DNA of 64,000 nucleotides, from NCBI GenBank assembly GCA_936440205.1, contig OW387149.1, forward strand, positions 26,365,151-26,429,150. The letters are read 5' to 3'. Source of the stretch: Lepidonotus clava. Lineage: Eukaryota > Annelida > Polychaeta > Phyllodocida > Polynoidae. Shown here piece by piece: positions 34,144-45,059 of the stretch (the stretch's first letter is position 1; the number at the start of each line of letters is the position of its first letter). Both the position numbers and the translations under genes were made by a program. Below the pieces are notes generated by a model that worked only from the letters and a program-made list of their open reading frames with translations, did no database searches and was not told the origin of the DNA.

Positions 34144-35330
34144 ATGTATCCTTCCATGGACACGCTTGATAATGACGATGAACTGATACCTGAAAAATTG
34201 AAGTGTTTCCTTAATGATGTCATCAAGTTGAACGAAATGTTTCAGAAAAGGCAAAGAGGAGGAGGCTTGCTCTGGAAAAAGCTATCATCTCAGCTACAAG
34301 GCCACAATCATTTATGTCACCTATTCTGCTTAGCATTGCAGTAAATATACATAACATTTTGGTTCTCAACAACTTATTGATATCCTCAACAGCCTAGGAT
34401 TTTCAATTAGTTATCATGAGGTCCAACAGTATGAGCTTTCTATGCTCTTGCATGAGTGAACCCAAAATGAAAATGAAGGTTTTCCCTGAGTTGCTTTTGA
34501 TAATGCTGACGCTGATACATCAGATGGCCATAATACCTTCCATAGCTTTGGTGGAATCAAGTGTATTAATACCCCAACTAATGGCAAAGAGTCCAGTGCT
34601 CCTGTAGTTCCAGTTAACCATGTGTCTGGAGCTGAGGTTGTTGGGTCACTTGGGAAAGTACTTATCAAGACATAAATTATGGGAAACCATCAAAAGCAGG
34701 GCTACAAAAAATCCTGATAAAAGAGATCCTAAAAGTGAAAGCTGCAGACTTGAACTGTTCTTCAATTATTGGTTCAGTATGGATTCTAGGAAAGGATCTT
34801 GGAATATCACCAAGACCATCATGGAATGGATACATAAAAGTGGCTATGCAGGGTCTCAAGAGCATGAGATCAGTAAAGCAGAAGCCATCCATAAACATGG
34901 ATCCAACAAAATTGAATGCTGCGTTCATAGCTGAAGGAGAATGTCACAGAAATACAACAAACATGTGTAGTTACATTTAACCAACCCCTGTATGCAGAAG
35001 CTTGTGACATTGCGGAAGCAACAGGGGACCTCCATGTTGTTGTTCATCTTGGAGGGTTTCATTTATTGATGTCCTACATTGGTGCTGTTGGATAAATAAT
35101 GTGTAGCAGTGGCCTCGAAGAGGTTTGGAGTACAAACATGCTCCAAATTCTGTTCCACACATGATTAGCAGTCATGCATACTCCAGGGCACTTCATGCTC
35201 ATTATTTGAAATGGGAAGCCTTAGCAACGCTGCTATTTGAAAAGGCAGTTTCCGCTCAGGCAAAGGAGTCTGCCAAACAAATCTATCAAGAGGTCCTTCC
35301 CAATGAAATGAGTATTAGAAAGTGAAACTG
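34100..35330 (+). pseudogene. Relic of a repeat-encoded protein (transposon-like), broken in several frames
   Basis: Pieces spread over different forward frames recall a protein family that is widespread in aquatic invertebrate genomes and usually repeat-encoded. They are: RPQSFMSPILLSIAVNIHN near 34300; GFSISYHEVQQYE near 34400; a DNAD...DGHNTFHSFGGIKC block at about 34500-34570; and HAYSRALHAHYLKWEAL at about 35173-35220. Short frames with several shifts and stops show that it is not functional. I cannot name the family with confidence. The call rests on remembered motif order and needs a database search. Confidence 0.45.
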
Positions 35331-35734
35331 CATGAAATCTTTGTCAGTGGCTTAAATTCATGATTCATGAAAGACTTGTAGAACTGCGAAACGCTTGATG
35401 CAGCTTTCATTAAGTGAACCTTATCCGTTCGTTCCTCAGGGTTGAACGATTAGGAGACTGAGACCTCCATATCTACAGTGTACAGAAAATGCTTCCAAAT
35501 TTCCATGCAGCAAGTCATCTAATGTATGCTCGTTCTGCACAACTTTATGAGGCCTTGCATTGCAACCAGTCCCCCGTTGGGTATTAAATTAGTGGAACTC
35601 TCTGCCTTGGAGATTGACGGCACCCTCCCCCAACCCTAGACTGTAGAAACATCAAAGTCAGCTAGGTGACTAAACTATTATGCGCGAGGTATATAGGTCA
35701 TTGAAGGACTAAATGTCCACTGCAGGGTCCACAC

Positions 35735-35970
35735 CACACAATGGGTGTTGACCCTAAAAATTGACAGGGCGACATGGCCACTAAATTCGACATGAGAGAA
35801 GGAGCGGGCCTCAGACTAGTGGCATGAAGAAAAAAATCAATGACATAGGTCATTTCTTAAATTCGACATGCAACATGGAGGGTTTTTAAAATCAACAACA
35901 AAAACATAGTGAGATGCAACATAGCTTTTTCTTAAATTTGACATGCGACATGGGTACCCCCCTCACACAG
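35735..35970 (+). repeat. Dispersed repeat, family C (CGACATG motifs)
   Basis: GTTGACCCTAAAAATTGACAG, GGCGACATGGC, AAATTCGACATGCAACATGG and AAATTTGACATGCGACATGG occur in series. Similar series are at about 29225-29390 (plus), 43995-44095 (minus) and 59240-59430 (minus). Confidence 0.6.
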
Positions 35971-36093
35971 TGGGGTGCATGCAGACTTGCTTTTTGCAGA
36001 AGGTGTAATTTATTACATTATTCACATCCTGTGGTTTAATCCCAGATACCACTACAATTATGTGGGAGATACAGTTGCTCATGGTTTATGTCA

Positions 36094-36191
36094 GATAATG
36101 GACTCGCAGTAGTGCATGGGGTGAAATAATGCACTCGACCTTCGGGCTTGTCCATTATTACCAGCCCATGCACTACTCCGAGTCCATTATC
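36094..36191. repeat. 98-bp hairpin repeat around a TTCG-type loop
   Basis: GATAATGGACTCG, AGTAGTGCATGGG on the left and CCCATGCACTACT, CGAGTCCATTATC on the right are inverted copies. An inner stem with ACTCGACC and GGCTTGT closes on TTCG. It is a small palindromic MITE by structure. Confidence 0.8.
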
Positions 36192-37974
36192 CTACACAGA
36201 AACTTCTGCCGCTACCGTATAGAGAATTTCGCCAGTTGAGCTTTCATACCCTTTCATATTCCTTTCATTTCCGTGATTTCGCGGGGCGAAAAATATCACA
36301 GACATCATCATTATTTCATGAGCAACACTTGTTATGTAGCATGCATTATGCTCTAAAATCAACGACAATTATCAACCAAATTTTGAAACACACAAACCCC
36401 ATTGGGTTAATAGGTTATATAACCTATCCCGTTATTACGATCCTGCTACTGGGGTGCTTTCCAATCTCTTCAGCGTTTCAGGCCGTAAGTCACTACGACA
36501 GGAGGGTCAATTTACATACGGACATTGCAAGGTATACAGTTACGGAGGGGGTCCATGTCGGATCTGCCTAACCGTAGGCTTCTTGTCCTTGGTGCATATT
36601 TCGTGAGGGACATGTTAATCCCCTATGGTCTTGAAAATAATTGATAAGTTAAAAATATCAAAATAGATTAAAAACCAAAGAGAATAATTGACAAAACGTT
36701 ATATAGAACATTCCTTCACTAAAATGTCTTTGCTCAAATGAAAAAAAATAGTCAAATTATGTCAAACTGATGAATTTAGAGTCCATAGAAATATTGAATC
36801 GAGGGTACTCATGCATGACAATGATCTCAGGATCCCTCACCTGTCGACATCATGGTCCTAGGCGCCCTTCTGTCTGCTTCCTATAATTGGTTTAATTGTC
36901 TATGGCGCCATAGCCTAGAGTTAGAAACGCAGAAGGCCTCAGACTCATAGGGTAAATGACATGCTTGCCTTTCTGCCATTATAAAACTCAAGTTACAAAA
37001 GTTTAAGTAATTATGGAAAACTGTAAAGATTGCAGAATATATAGGTTTTATTACAACCAATTTTTAGGTAAATATTTCCAAGATTTCTTTATGAAATAAC
37101 CCAACTTGTCTATATCACTGTGCACTTACGACCACCTGAATAGGTGTCTTATTTTTTCCTTACAAACAGCCTGTCTACGATGATTTTATGACTGTGCCAG
37201 AGGTACTTTGCAACGGTTTACTATTGAATTGTATAGAGGGGGTCCAATAGATTACGTAAGACGACCCCTTCATTTGATACCTTGGAACCAAATGATCGTA
37301 AATCAGTAATAAATGACATACGACCAACGATACGACCTATTACTCATACCATATGTCACATTGGAACGCACCCCTGTTACGTATCTTGACCCCAGCGTTC
37401 CAATAGCGAACGACAGACTACTCAACGTCGGGGTTCAGTAGGTTGGACTGACTGGTGTACGCCACACGAAGGTTGGAGTCTCCGGATAACAGATATCAGC
37501 AGAGGTTGGTGTCTGAGTTGTCTCATTAATCATATATAGTGACCCAAAATCGGGACATTCCCAAATGTGAACAATTAGAATGCAATTTGATATATATTCC
37601 TCTTCTTGCTTCGGGCATTGGCATCGTTACAATGATGCAAACACGCGAGTGCGTACACTAAACATTCCTGAATGTTACCAAGTTCAAAATATTACAAAGT
37701 AATGTCATAACATTTGTCAGACAGCGAACTGGGTACAGTCAATTCCTGGGAGGGGGGGGGGGAGGAGAGTCAATTTTAACAAAAGAGCTTTTGGTTGGTT
37801 ACATTTGTTGGGAAATTGGTGACTTGATATATCCAAAAAGAATTTCTAAATCGGAATGCCTATAGAGGTTAGTACATTTGAAAAATGGTTCTATGATAAC
37901 ATTTTTGCGTATACAAATTAAAGGTGAGTTGGGAAATTATATTGAATACTGTGGAAGAAATCAGATACTTAAAA

Positions 37975-37976
<2 letters not shown>
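36192..37976. other. Gene-free stretch
   Basis: No gene supported. The 111-codon frame at 36236-36571 lacks family resemblance. One poly-G tract lies near 37752. Confidence 0.4.

Positions 37977-38052
<76 letters not shown>
37977..38052 (+). repeat. (GT)38 microsatellite
   Basis: An uninterrupted 76-nt GT run. The open frames reading VCVCVC or HTHTHT over it are artefacts. Confidence 0.97.
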
Positions 38053-38053
<1 letters not shown>

Positions 38054-38755
38054 GTGTCAGCAGTTTTGAGATAAAATTCGACCACAAGTCATTGAATTTT
38101 CCTGTATCTCCCCTCATAATTCAAATGCATACAAATAATATCATAGCATTGAGGCCTAGATAATGAGACACGTTTGTGAAGTCAACTCAGTATTGATTGC
38201 CAAACAGCACTTAATATTTCCGTTTTTAAACGTAAGCTTGACACTGTAAGGGTATTTATGATTTATGATAGACTCGGACTGTATAGATTATAACTTACAG
38301 CTATTTGTGAATTTGATGGAATTGGGTATAATATGAGTACATGTCGTGATAAGATTATCCTGCATTATTGTTATGGGGTTTCAACTGCAGCTTGTCTATT
38401 GTAAACATCTAATAGCAATGGAATAGTGTTGTTCTTTCAATGACTTGAATATATTATGTGCAAGTCGTTGGAAGTCCTTTATTCATGTATATATATATGT
38501 ATGTATATATATATTAATGATAAAAAAAGAAAGATATGGTTAATGCCATGACATTTATAAGAAAAGCGCCATCATGAGTTTATTACTGTATCGTCCGGGC
38601 ACAGTGATCTGTGGATATAATGGGACTGTAGGGAGATGATATTGATTAAGGGAGCCTTTACATTTGCCCTGGGGTCCGTTTTCTGATATAGCTCTAATCA
38701 ATGACAATGAACTGATAAGTAAGCAATTTCATCAACGCCTAAACCTGATTACAGA

Positions 38756-39305
38756 CAGGAATGCAGTGAACTATAAGGAGGTTAATTATCCATTAATGAT
38801 AGGGTGTGTAAGTTGTATTTAATTCTAAAGATAATAGCTAACTCCATTCGCAGTCTCCTCCTTGTCGACTGCAGTCGTCCAATACATAATTATAGTTCCC
38901 ACATCATGTAAGACGTGAACACTCGTGTGAAAGGATTTTGCTTGTTTATTATCAAATGTATAGTCATTCCATGACAAGAACTCGATTGACCATGATCAGT
39001 CCCGAGGTAAGAGTCCCCTCAAACACATTCAGTCAACGCTCCGCGCTCTAACACAATTTCTATGCCTCAATCCAGAACCAAGACTGCAGGTTAAAGGTCC
39101 AACCTTCACTGGATGTTACTCACACAACGTTTACAGCTACTCTGGCTAGCTAAGAGCGGAACACATTATTATAAGATGGTATGTCACACCGTGACTCCTC
39201 CTTCATTTCACTACTGTCAAAGTGAAACATTGGCTTACACGTGCGCTTCTAAAGCTCACGCTATGCTGCCCAAACATGGACTGGCCACCCGCATCAGTAC
39301 AGCAG
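38756..39305 (+). repeat. Dispersed repeat, family D, plus-oriented copy
   Basis: Aligns over roughly 500 bp with the reverse complement of 63180-63715. Shared blocks include GATAATAGCTA, CGCAGTCTCCTCCT, GTCCAATACATAAT and ATCATGTAAGACGT, then TCAGTCAA, GTTACTCACA and TGGACTGGCCA. No coding potential is conserved. Confidence 0.75.
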
Positions 39306-40327
39306 TTCGGGGTCCTACAAGTGGAAGCGCATATATCTGTTATCTCTAATTGGCTATTACTTTTGAATTATTTCCTTCTACATATGTAATTATATATAAA
39401 CTTTCAAAAAAAATATTTTTTTATTATAATGGCAACCTTTGTAGGATATATTTCAATGAACATAAGTCACTTTTATTCAGCATGACACATGGTTTGGGAA
39501 GATTAACAGTGAGCCACTCCTTCGGGGGACAGAAGCAAAGATGGTGGTCCCCAGCATAGGGCTCTTTTGGACCAGGTCCATTTGACACTCTGCCGATATT
39601 GGTATATTTGAACTGTACACATACCGTTTGTCAGGTCAGAATACTGTTTTTATAACTTAGTGTCAGTCTAGAGTATCTGGACCACGGGCATGAACTCTCC
39701 AGATGGCGCTACCCCTCTCTCATAGTTACTTATAATACTAACAGGGTAAGAACCTAAAACTGTACCCTGCAGTTTGCACTGACATATGTTTTGGATTTAA
39801 GCCTAAACTTTAAGATATTTTGTGAAATAAAAAATTGTTTGTATTTCAGACAATTGATAAAAACCAATTGGCTGTCGTGTTTTATTGATATTCATGCTCA
39901 ATAAATGGCAATTGACAGATTTGTTGAAAAAAATGCAACCCCACCCAGTATTGCAGCATACCATATATGGCAATGCCCTTATTTGGAAAGGACTTTATGA
40001 ATGGAGGTCACATGACCAACCACATAAGACAATGTGCACATAGGCCTTTTGGTAATTATAGGCAATATTCAATGGTAGTTATAACTCCTGTCCATGCTAA
40101 AACCTATGTTTGCCCATAGTTTTGCTATAATTGTGTAATATACATTGCTATTTCCTTCAAACTGGTTAATTAGGACATGGGAGGGTAGGGGAATCCCCTA
40201 TATGACATCACCATGTTAGTCATACAAGAGGCCCCTACATAGGGTTTTTTAACAAATACCTCATCCCAAACATAATACATCAACCTCATACAGCCAAGCA
40301 TTTCATTCCACTGTCATTACAGCAAAC

Positions 40328-40400
40328 TGTGGTATAATGGCTATGGTGAAGGACTTCAAATCAGAAGGTTGGTGGTTCAAACCTCCTGATGGTCATGTTG
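40328..40400 (+). repeat. tRNA-derived SINE head (plus strand)
   Basis: An A-box-like TGGTATAATGG at 40330-40340 and a B-box GGTTCAAACC at 40374-40383 are spaced as in a tRNA gene. The sequence does not fold into an intact tRNA (no paired acceptor stem), so it is a SINE head and not a tRNA gene. Confidence 0.55.
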
Positions 40401-40560
40401 CAGTTTGACCATGTTGCACTTTTTCTTATGAAAATCATCTTCAATAATCAGCTTTTACAGTTCTAATCATTTATCTTAGGTATACTCATTCCATTGTTAT
40501 TTCACCCAAATGAATTCTTTTTAATGTGATTTCTTCATTTATTAAAAAGAGTGACACTGT

Positions 40561-40650
40561 CCAGACATGGGTGGGATTTGAAACCCCTACCTTTGGATTT
40601 GAAGTCCTAGACTCTAGCCTCTGGGCTATTCCTGACTGTGGTGTTGAGCA
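40561..40650 (-). repeat. tRNA-derived SINE head (minus strand)
   Basis: On the minus strand a B-box-like GGGGTTTCAAATCCC (40573-40587) follows GGACTTCAAATC, which is also present in the plus-strand copy at about 40351. The two units are therefore related and face each other across about 160 bp. Confidence 0.5.
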
Positions 40651-41608
40651 ATGCTCTGATTATCCAAGTACTAACTTCCTACTTGTATTGGGTTTAGAGA
40701 ATGTCTGAAGAAGTTTGTGGGGAAACCCTTTTAGCACTATAAATAACCATCCAATCCAGTGAATGAGTTGCATTCTGTTCAAGGAAGGGGCACTGAAGGG
40801 GGAAGCATACATAGAGCTATTTCTTTCTGGAAAACATCAACTACAAAAATTCAAAGCACACTGCAATAATTATGATTTATTGTTGTAAGAATGACAAAAA
40901 GATGGTAAGTTTAATGGTGTTTTTTATATCAATATCAAATAGAACTGGGCCATTCACTGCAGTCTTGTGGGAATCCTATGCATCTGCTGGTCATCAGCTT
41001 ATAGGTTTTGACAGGAACCAGCTAGATCCAAAATGGAGAGTGTGCTACCCTTTCTATTCTTAACTAGTAAGCAGTAGACATGGCGCCATCTGTAGAGTTC
41101 ATGCCCATGATCTGGACTGACGAAGAAACTTGATTTTAAATAAATAGGTTAAGTATATGGCGGGTATTACCTCCGTGCTGTGCTAATATGACTTTTGCTG
41201 CTCATTTAAAAAGTTGATATATTATCTTATCTGTTTTATATGACATCTGCCTTTAGAGTAAAAAGTATGAGCCTTTCCGAATCAGATACCAGATGGACCA
41301 TTCAATGGGATTAAACGATGAAATCATCTAATTCACATGACGAAATAAAGAAAGTAAAAGAAATGGATAATATGTTATATATCCTCTGAATTAGCAATTA
41401 ATTGGGAACATTAGATTTATGGGCACAGTTAATAATAAATTGACAGTTTCTGGGATTTCCAGCCTTATGGAAATGCCTATTCATGGCTCTAGAGCCTTTA
41501 TTTAGCTTAGAAATCATAAAAATAAGAAAATTAAGATATATCATGCTATAATTGAAATTTTTCATAGTTTTCATTACTGGCGATTTCTTTTTGATTTTTT
41601 TGCATTTT

Positions 41609-41689
41609 GTTGCCATGGTAACCGGAATGTTGATAGAATGCCTAAACCTGCCATACTACTGCTATGCAAATGAGGGTTTCCATGGTAAC
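41609..41689 (+). promoter_or_regulatory. Two palindromic RFX X-boxes flanking an octamer motif
   Basis: GTTGCCATGGTAAC at 41609-41622 and GTTTCCATGGTAAC at 41676-41689 both fit GTTNCCATGGNAAC. The POU octamer ATGCAAAT lies between them at 41664-41671. The surrounding DNA is AT-rich and without a gene. RFX factors drive ciliary and some neuronal genes in animals. The cluster is a candidate enhancer; the target is unknown. Confidence 0.45.
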
Positions 41690-43560
41690 CATGGAGCAAA
41701 ATCAAGTTTTCAAAATTTGAAATTCTGAATCAAGGGACTGCTTGGCTATATTCAGCAAAAACAGATTCTGAATATCTTAAATAAAAAGGAAATGGCAGTA
41801 AATTTCTTAAAATCATATTTAGGATTTCAATTTTTGGCCTAGATCCTATATAAGTTATATCTTTATAAATACAAAAGACGGGTCTATTTTAGCATATTAA
41901 GCATATCCAACCTTTGTGTCTTCAAATTAACATAACTATTTGTCTAATAAGAATATCTACCTATTTTTTTCAGTATTAGATTCCCCAAGACACCTTCTTG
42001 ATTCAATATTCCTGGCCATAAGACTGCTTTTCGCAGAGGATGGAAGTCATGATGGAAGTCATAGCATAAAATCTGCAATTCTCCCCCATATCTGTGAGTA
42101 AATATATAAAAACAAATCTGTTTGTTTTCAATATTCCACATATCACGAAGAACACTATCACAAATGAAAAGTGAATAGTGATGATTTTGATAATTCCTTT
42201 TGTGTGGACCTATTCGCCACTGATAACACAATTTGTAGCAACACTCTGATAAGCACTAAACCAATGAGATAGATCCGAGATTATGTGATAAGGTTAAGAT
42301 AGACCGACCGAGGAACATTCCATGGCATCCAAGATTATCTTGTCTGTCCACCAATGGGTTCCTGATCCTGTGATGAGCCTGTTTTCAACACAGGTCGTAT
42401 GCATTATGTATATACTTTTTTAGAATAGATGAAGTTTCAACAGGCAAAAATACAAGCCTCATTAAACTAGATGATATGGAAAGTATTAGTAGATGCTATG
42501 GAAAGCACAAGTAACGTACAGTTTTATCAGCCAAAACTATAGAGTGAATAGAATATACAGGAAATCACTATTTATAAGAGAAAATGTGGTGTGGAATAAA
42601 CTAAATCGAATGTACAGCAAGTAGCTGATAAATAAAAAAAAAACTCCGTCATGTTTTTAATTAAATACTGCAAATATCAATATATCCATCCCTATGATGT
42701 CATTTTTCCAATATCCTGATGAATATAACATTAGACAACATAGTAGCACTGACTTATGCACATTTGAAGCTATTTTGGCCAGGGGTTCTTATGATGGAGG
42801 TTATCCTGACATAGGCTATCCTGACGGAGGTTACTATTTTTTATATCAAGACCCCAAACATCTAGATGAATTTAAAAAATTCAATTTTCATTTTCTAAAT
42901 GAACTCATTTAATGCAATTCTAAACATACATAGAGAGGAAATGTTTTTAAGACTTATATTAATGACAGGAGGGATCCTGACGGAGGTTACTTTCTTAAAT
43001 ATATTCACATACTTAGACTTTTTATGGATATAAAAGGTTAGCAAAATACAAACACACATAAATAAAAATAATTATGATTGATTAATATTATACAGATCTA
43101 TCATTAATGATACATAAATTAATGATTCATCTAATTGCCCATTGCTTAAGAGCAGCTAAAGCATGATCCTGACGGAGGTTACTCAATTTTGTGGACAATT
43201 TTCAAGATAAGTTAAATGACAGGAAAATGTAGGCAAATTTACCAAAAACAATTAAAGTCTAAATTTTCATGGTCATTAACTCTGTGCATTGACATATCCG
43301 ACCAATTTAGATATGAACCCCATTGAAAAATTAAAATCATGAAAAATAACTTTTTAATGGACATGTCATTTTAAAGGGGTATACTTAATCTAATCTTATC
43401 AAACTATGCCTATAATATATTTTTCCCCCAAAAAAATTTTTTTTAGAGCTTTTATTGACGAGTTCAATAACTAGAAATCTGAAGATTGTCGGCCAGAAAC
43501 TGGCCGATGTTGCGTTGGTGGTTTTTAAATGTTATAAAAGGAACATGTCATATACCCCCC
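41690..43560. other. AT-rich gene-free stretch
   Basis: No gene supported. The only visible structure is the thrice-repeated 18-mer listed separately. Confidence 0.4.
42818..43183 (+). repeat. 18-bp motif repeated three times at 156 and 192 bp spacing
   Basis: ATCCTGACGGAGGTTACT occurs exactly at 42818-42835, 42974-42991 and 43166-43183 in the same orientation. Diverged relatives (GATGGAGGTTATCCTGAC) lie just upstream of the first. The DNA between copies is very AT-rich and not obviously repeated. Confidence 0.85.
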
Positions 43561-43795
43561 CAGGCCCGTATCCAGGATTTTTTGTGGGGGGTTGACCATA
43601 ACCAAAAAGTGAACCTTTTTCAATAATGGAATCCAAAGTGTAGGAAAAGGATATAGCAGCTGTGGATTTAGGGTGCGGGGGGGGGGGGACTATTTTGGCC
43701 TAAATATTATTTTTTTTAATGTAAAAATTCCTGCGCCTGGAGGGGTGGCCCAAAGTTTTGCCATAGCACGCCCCCCCCAACACACACACACACAC
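43561..43795 (+). mobile_element. Adjacent MITE fragments, family B then family A
   Basis: CAGGCCCGTATCCAGG at 43561 opens a family B fragment like those at 22679 and 53837. From 43660 a family A copy follows (CTGTGGATTTAGGG, poly-G, TTTTGGCC, AAAAATTCCTGCGCCTGG, poly-C). A CA microsatellite at about 43788-43806 ends the block. Confidence 0.5.
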
Positions 43796-43994
43796 ACACA
43801 CGCACATTTTCAAATTTCCACCCCTGTAGATCTTAGGCTTTTCTAACACAGTGAATAAGCAATAATAAGGAATGTAGATTAACAGATAATGCTTTTTTTT
43901 CCAGATTATCTTTTTTCCAAAAAATCTCTTTTTAAAAAGAAGGGGACCTAGCTTACCAAAGGGGGGGTGACGCATACCCCACGTCACCCCCCCC

Positions 43995-44095
43995 CCCCAC
44001 CCCCGACCCGCCCCCCAAGTTCCATGTCGCATGTCGAATTTAAGAATTAGCCATGTCACCCTGTCGATTTTAAGAGTCTACACCCATACTAACAT
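43995..44095 (-). repeat. Family C dispersed repeat, minus orientation
   Basis: CCATGTCGCATGTCGAATTT, then CCATGTCACCCTGTCG, ATTTTAAGAGTCTACACCC are the reverse complement of the series at 35735-35970. A poly-C/poly-G stretch precedes it. Confidence 0.55.
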
Positions 44096-44394
44096 TCACT
44101 AGAGGAATAGAACTAAACCTTATAGAGTAGCTGCCCCATACCAAGCTGTCCAATCGAACTCATCGGGATATGGATCGGCGCACTGAGATCCGTGTGTGTT
44201 GCAAAAACTCGCTAGTATCTACTTGGTACGGACCGCTGTTTGGCCGTGCGTGACCCAGCTCCAATTACCCTAAAATCTGGTGGGAGAGTGACGGCCCGGT
44301 CAGCAGCGGCCCAGCAGCAGCCGGCACCCTCCCCCCCCCCACCCCCCATACAGCTCAGAACGCCAGGGTCACGCCTGATTGAGCGGACGGACGG

Positions 44395-44700
44395 TGGTAT
44401 AGGAGGGAGTCCTATTGGTCAATCAGGTTGACCAATGAGTGTACAGCTGCCCAGGACAGCTGTACTGCCCAATGGACACTACTGGGATACAGCTGCCTTC
44501 AAACCCCCTCCCACCTCCCTCCCACCACTACCCTCCCCAAACCTCTCCCTGCCGGGGAGTGGCTACAAGTTGTGAGTCAGCTCTATATATAGGACCCATG
44601 GACACTGGATGTCAATCACTGATACTTGTCCCTCCTACCTCTACCAGCAGTGACCAATGAGAAGACACTGAGTGGAGGCCCCACAGTCTGATCACCACTG
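44395..44700 (+). promoter_or_regulatory. Candidate TATA-type promoter without an assigned gene
   Basis: In 200 bp there is a CCAAT palindrome (ATTGGTCAA and TTGACCAAT with a 5-bp spacer, 44414-44436). An E-box palindrome (GTACAGCTG and CAGCTGTAC with a 7-bp spacer) follows at 44441-44465. A Maf/AP-1 site TGAGTCAGC lies at 44573-44581 and TATATATA at 44584-44591. This spacing predicts a start near 44615. No convincing exon follows. One possibility is a 5' noncoding exon of the SLC22 gene, whose start codon lies 5 bp after a good acceptor at 49398, but no strong donor is visible. Confidence 0.45.
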
Positions 44701-45059
44701 GGGGTCAGAGAGGGCACACCAATTAAACAATTGCACGCTCCACTGGTCCACAACAATAGACCCACTTCAAAAACGGACCTATACCTTTGTTGTGTTGGTT
44801 ACTTAATACCTATATGATCTATACTTATATGTACCAACGCAACAAAAATAATGAATGATAACATTATTTGAACAGCATAAAAGTTATGAATGGACAAAGG
44901 TAGAAGACATGAAATGCTAGACTTAATGTGGAATGTGCCTTATAGAGGATGATTTCAACATATGTCCCTGACTATCCTCTTATCGTTGTAAGATACTAAA
45001 GGAAGTATATCTGAAACTAGAGACTTGCTATGAGACCCAACCCAAACTCAAGAATTTTA

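Larger units (their letters stand above)
39672..41117. mobile_element. Possible 1.45-kb element bounded by inverted repeats, containing two inverted SINE-like units
   Basis: GGGCATGAACTCTCCAGATGG at the left and the reverse complement of GGGCATGAACTCTACAGATGG at the right are preceded on each side by a CTGGAYCA-like stretch. These could be terminal inverted repeats. Inside, only the tRNA-like SINEs are recognisable. The element boundary and family are uncertain. Confidence 0.4.

Noticed and set aside
37869-38163. Open frames reading VCVC or HTHT
   Set aside because: They translate the GT microsatellite.
40328-40400. Intact tRNA gene
   Set aside because: A- and B-box-like motifs are present, but the acceptor stem does not pair; a SINE head explains it.
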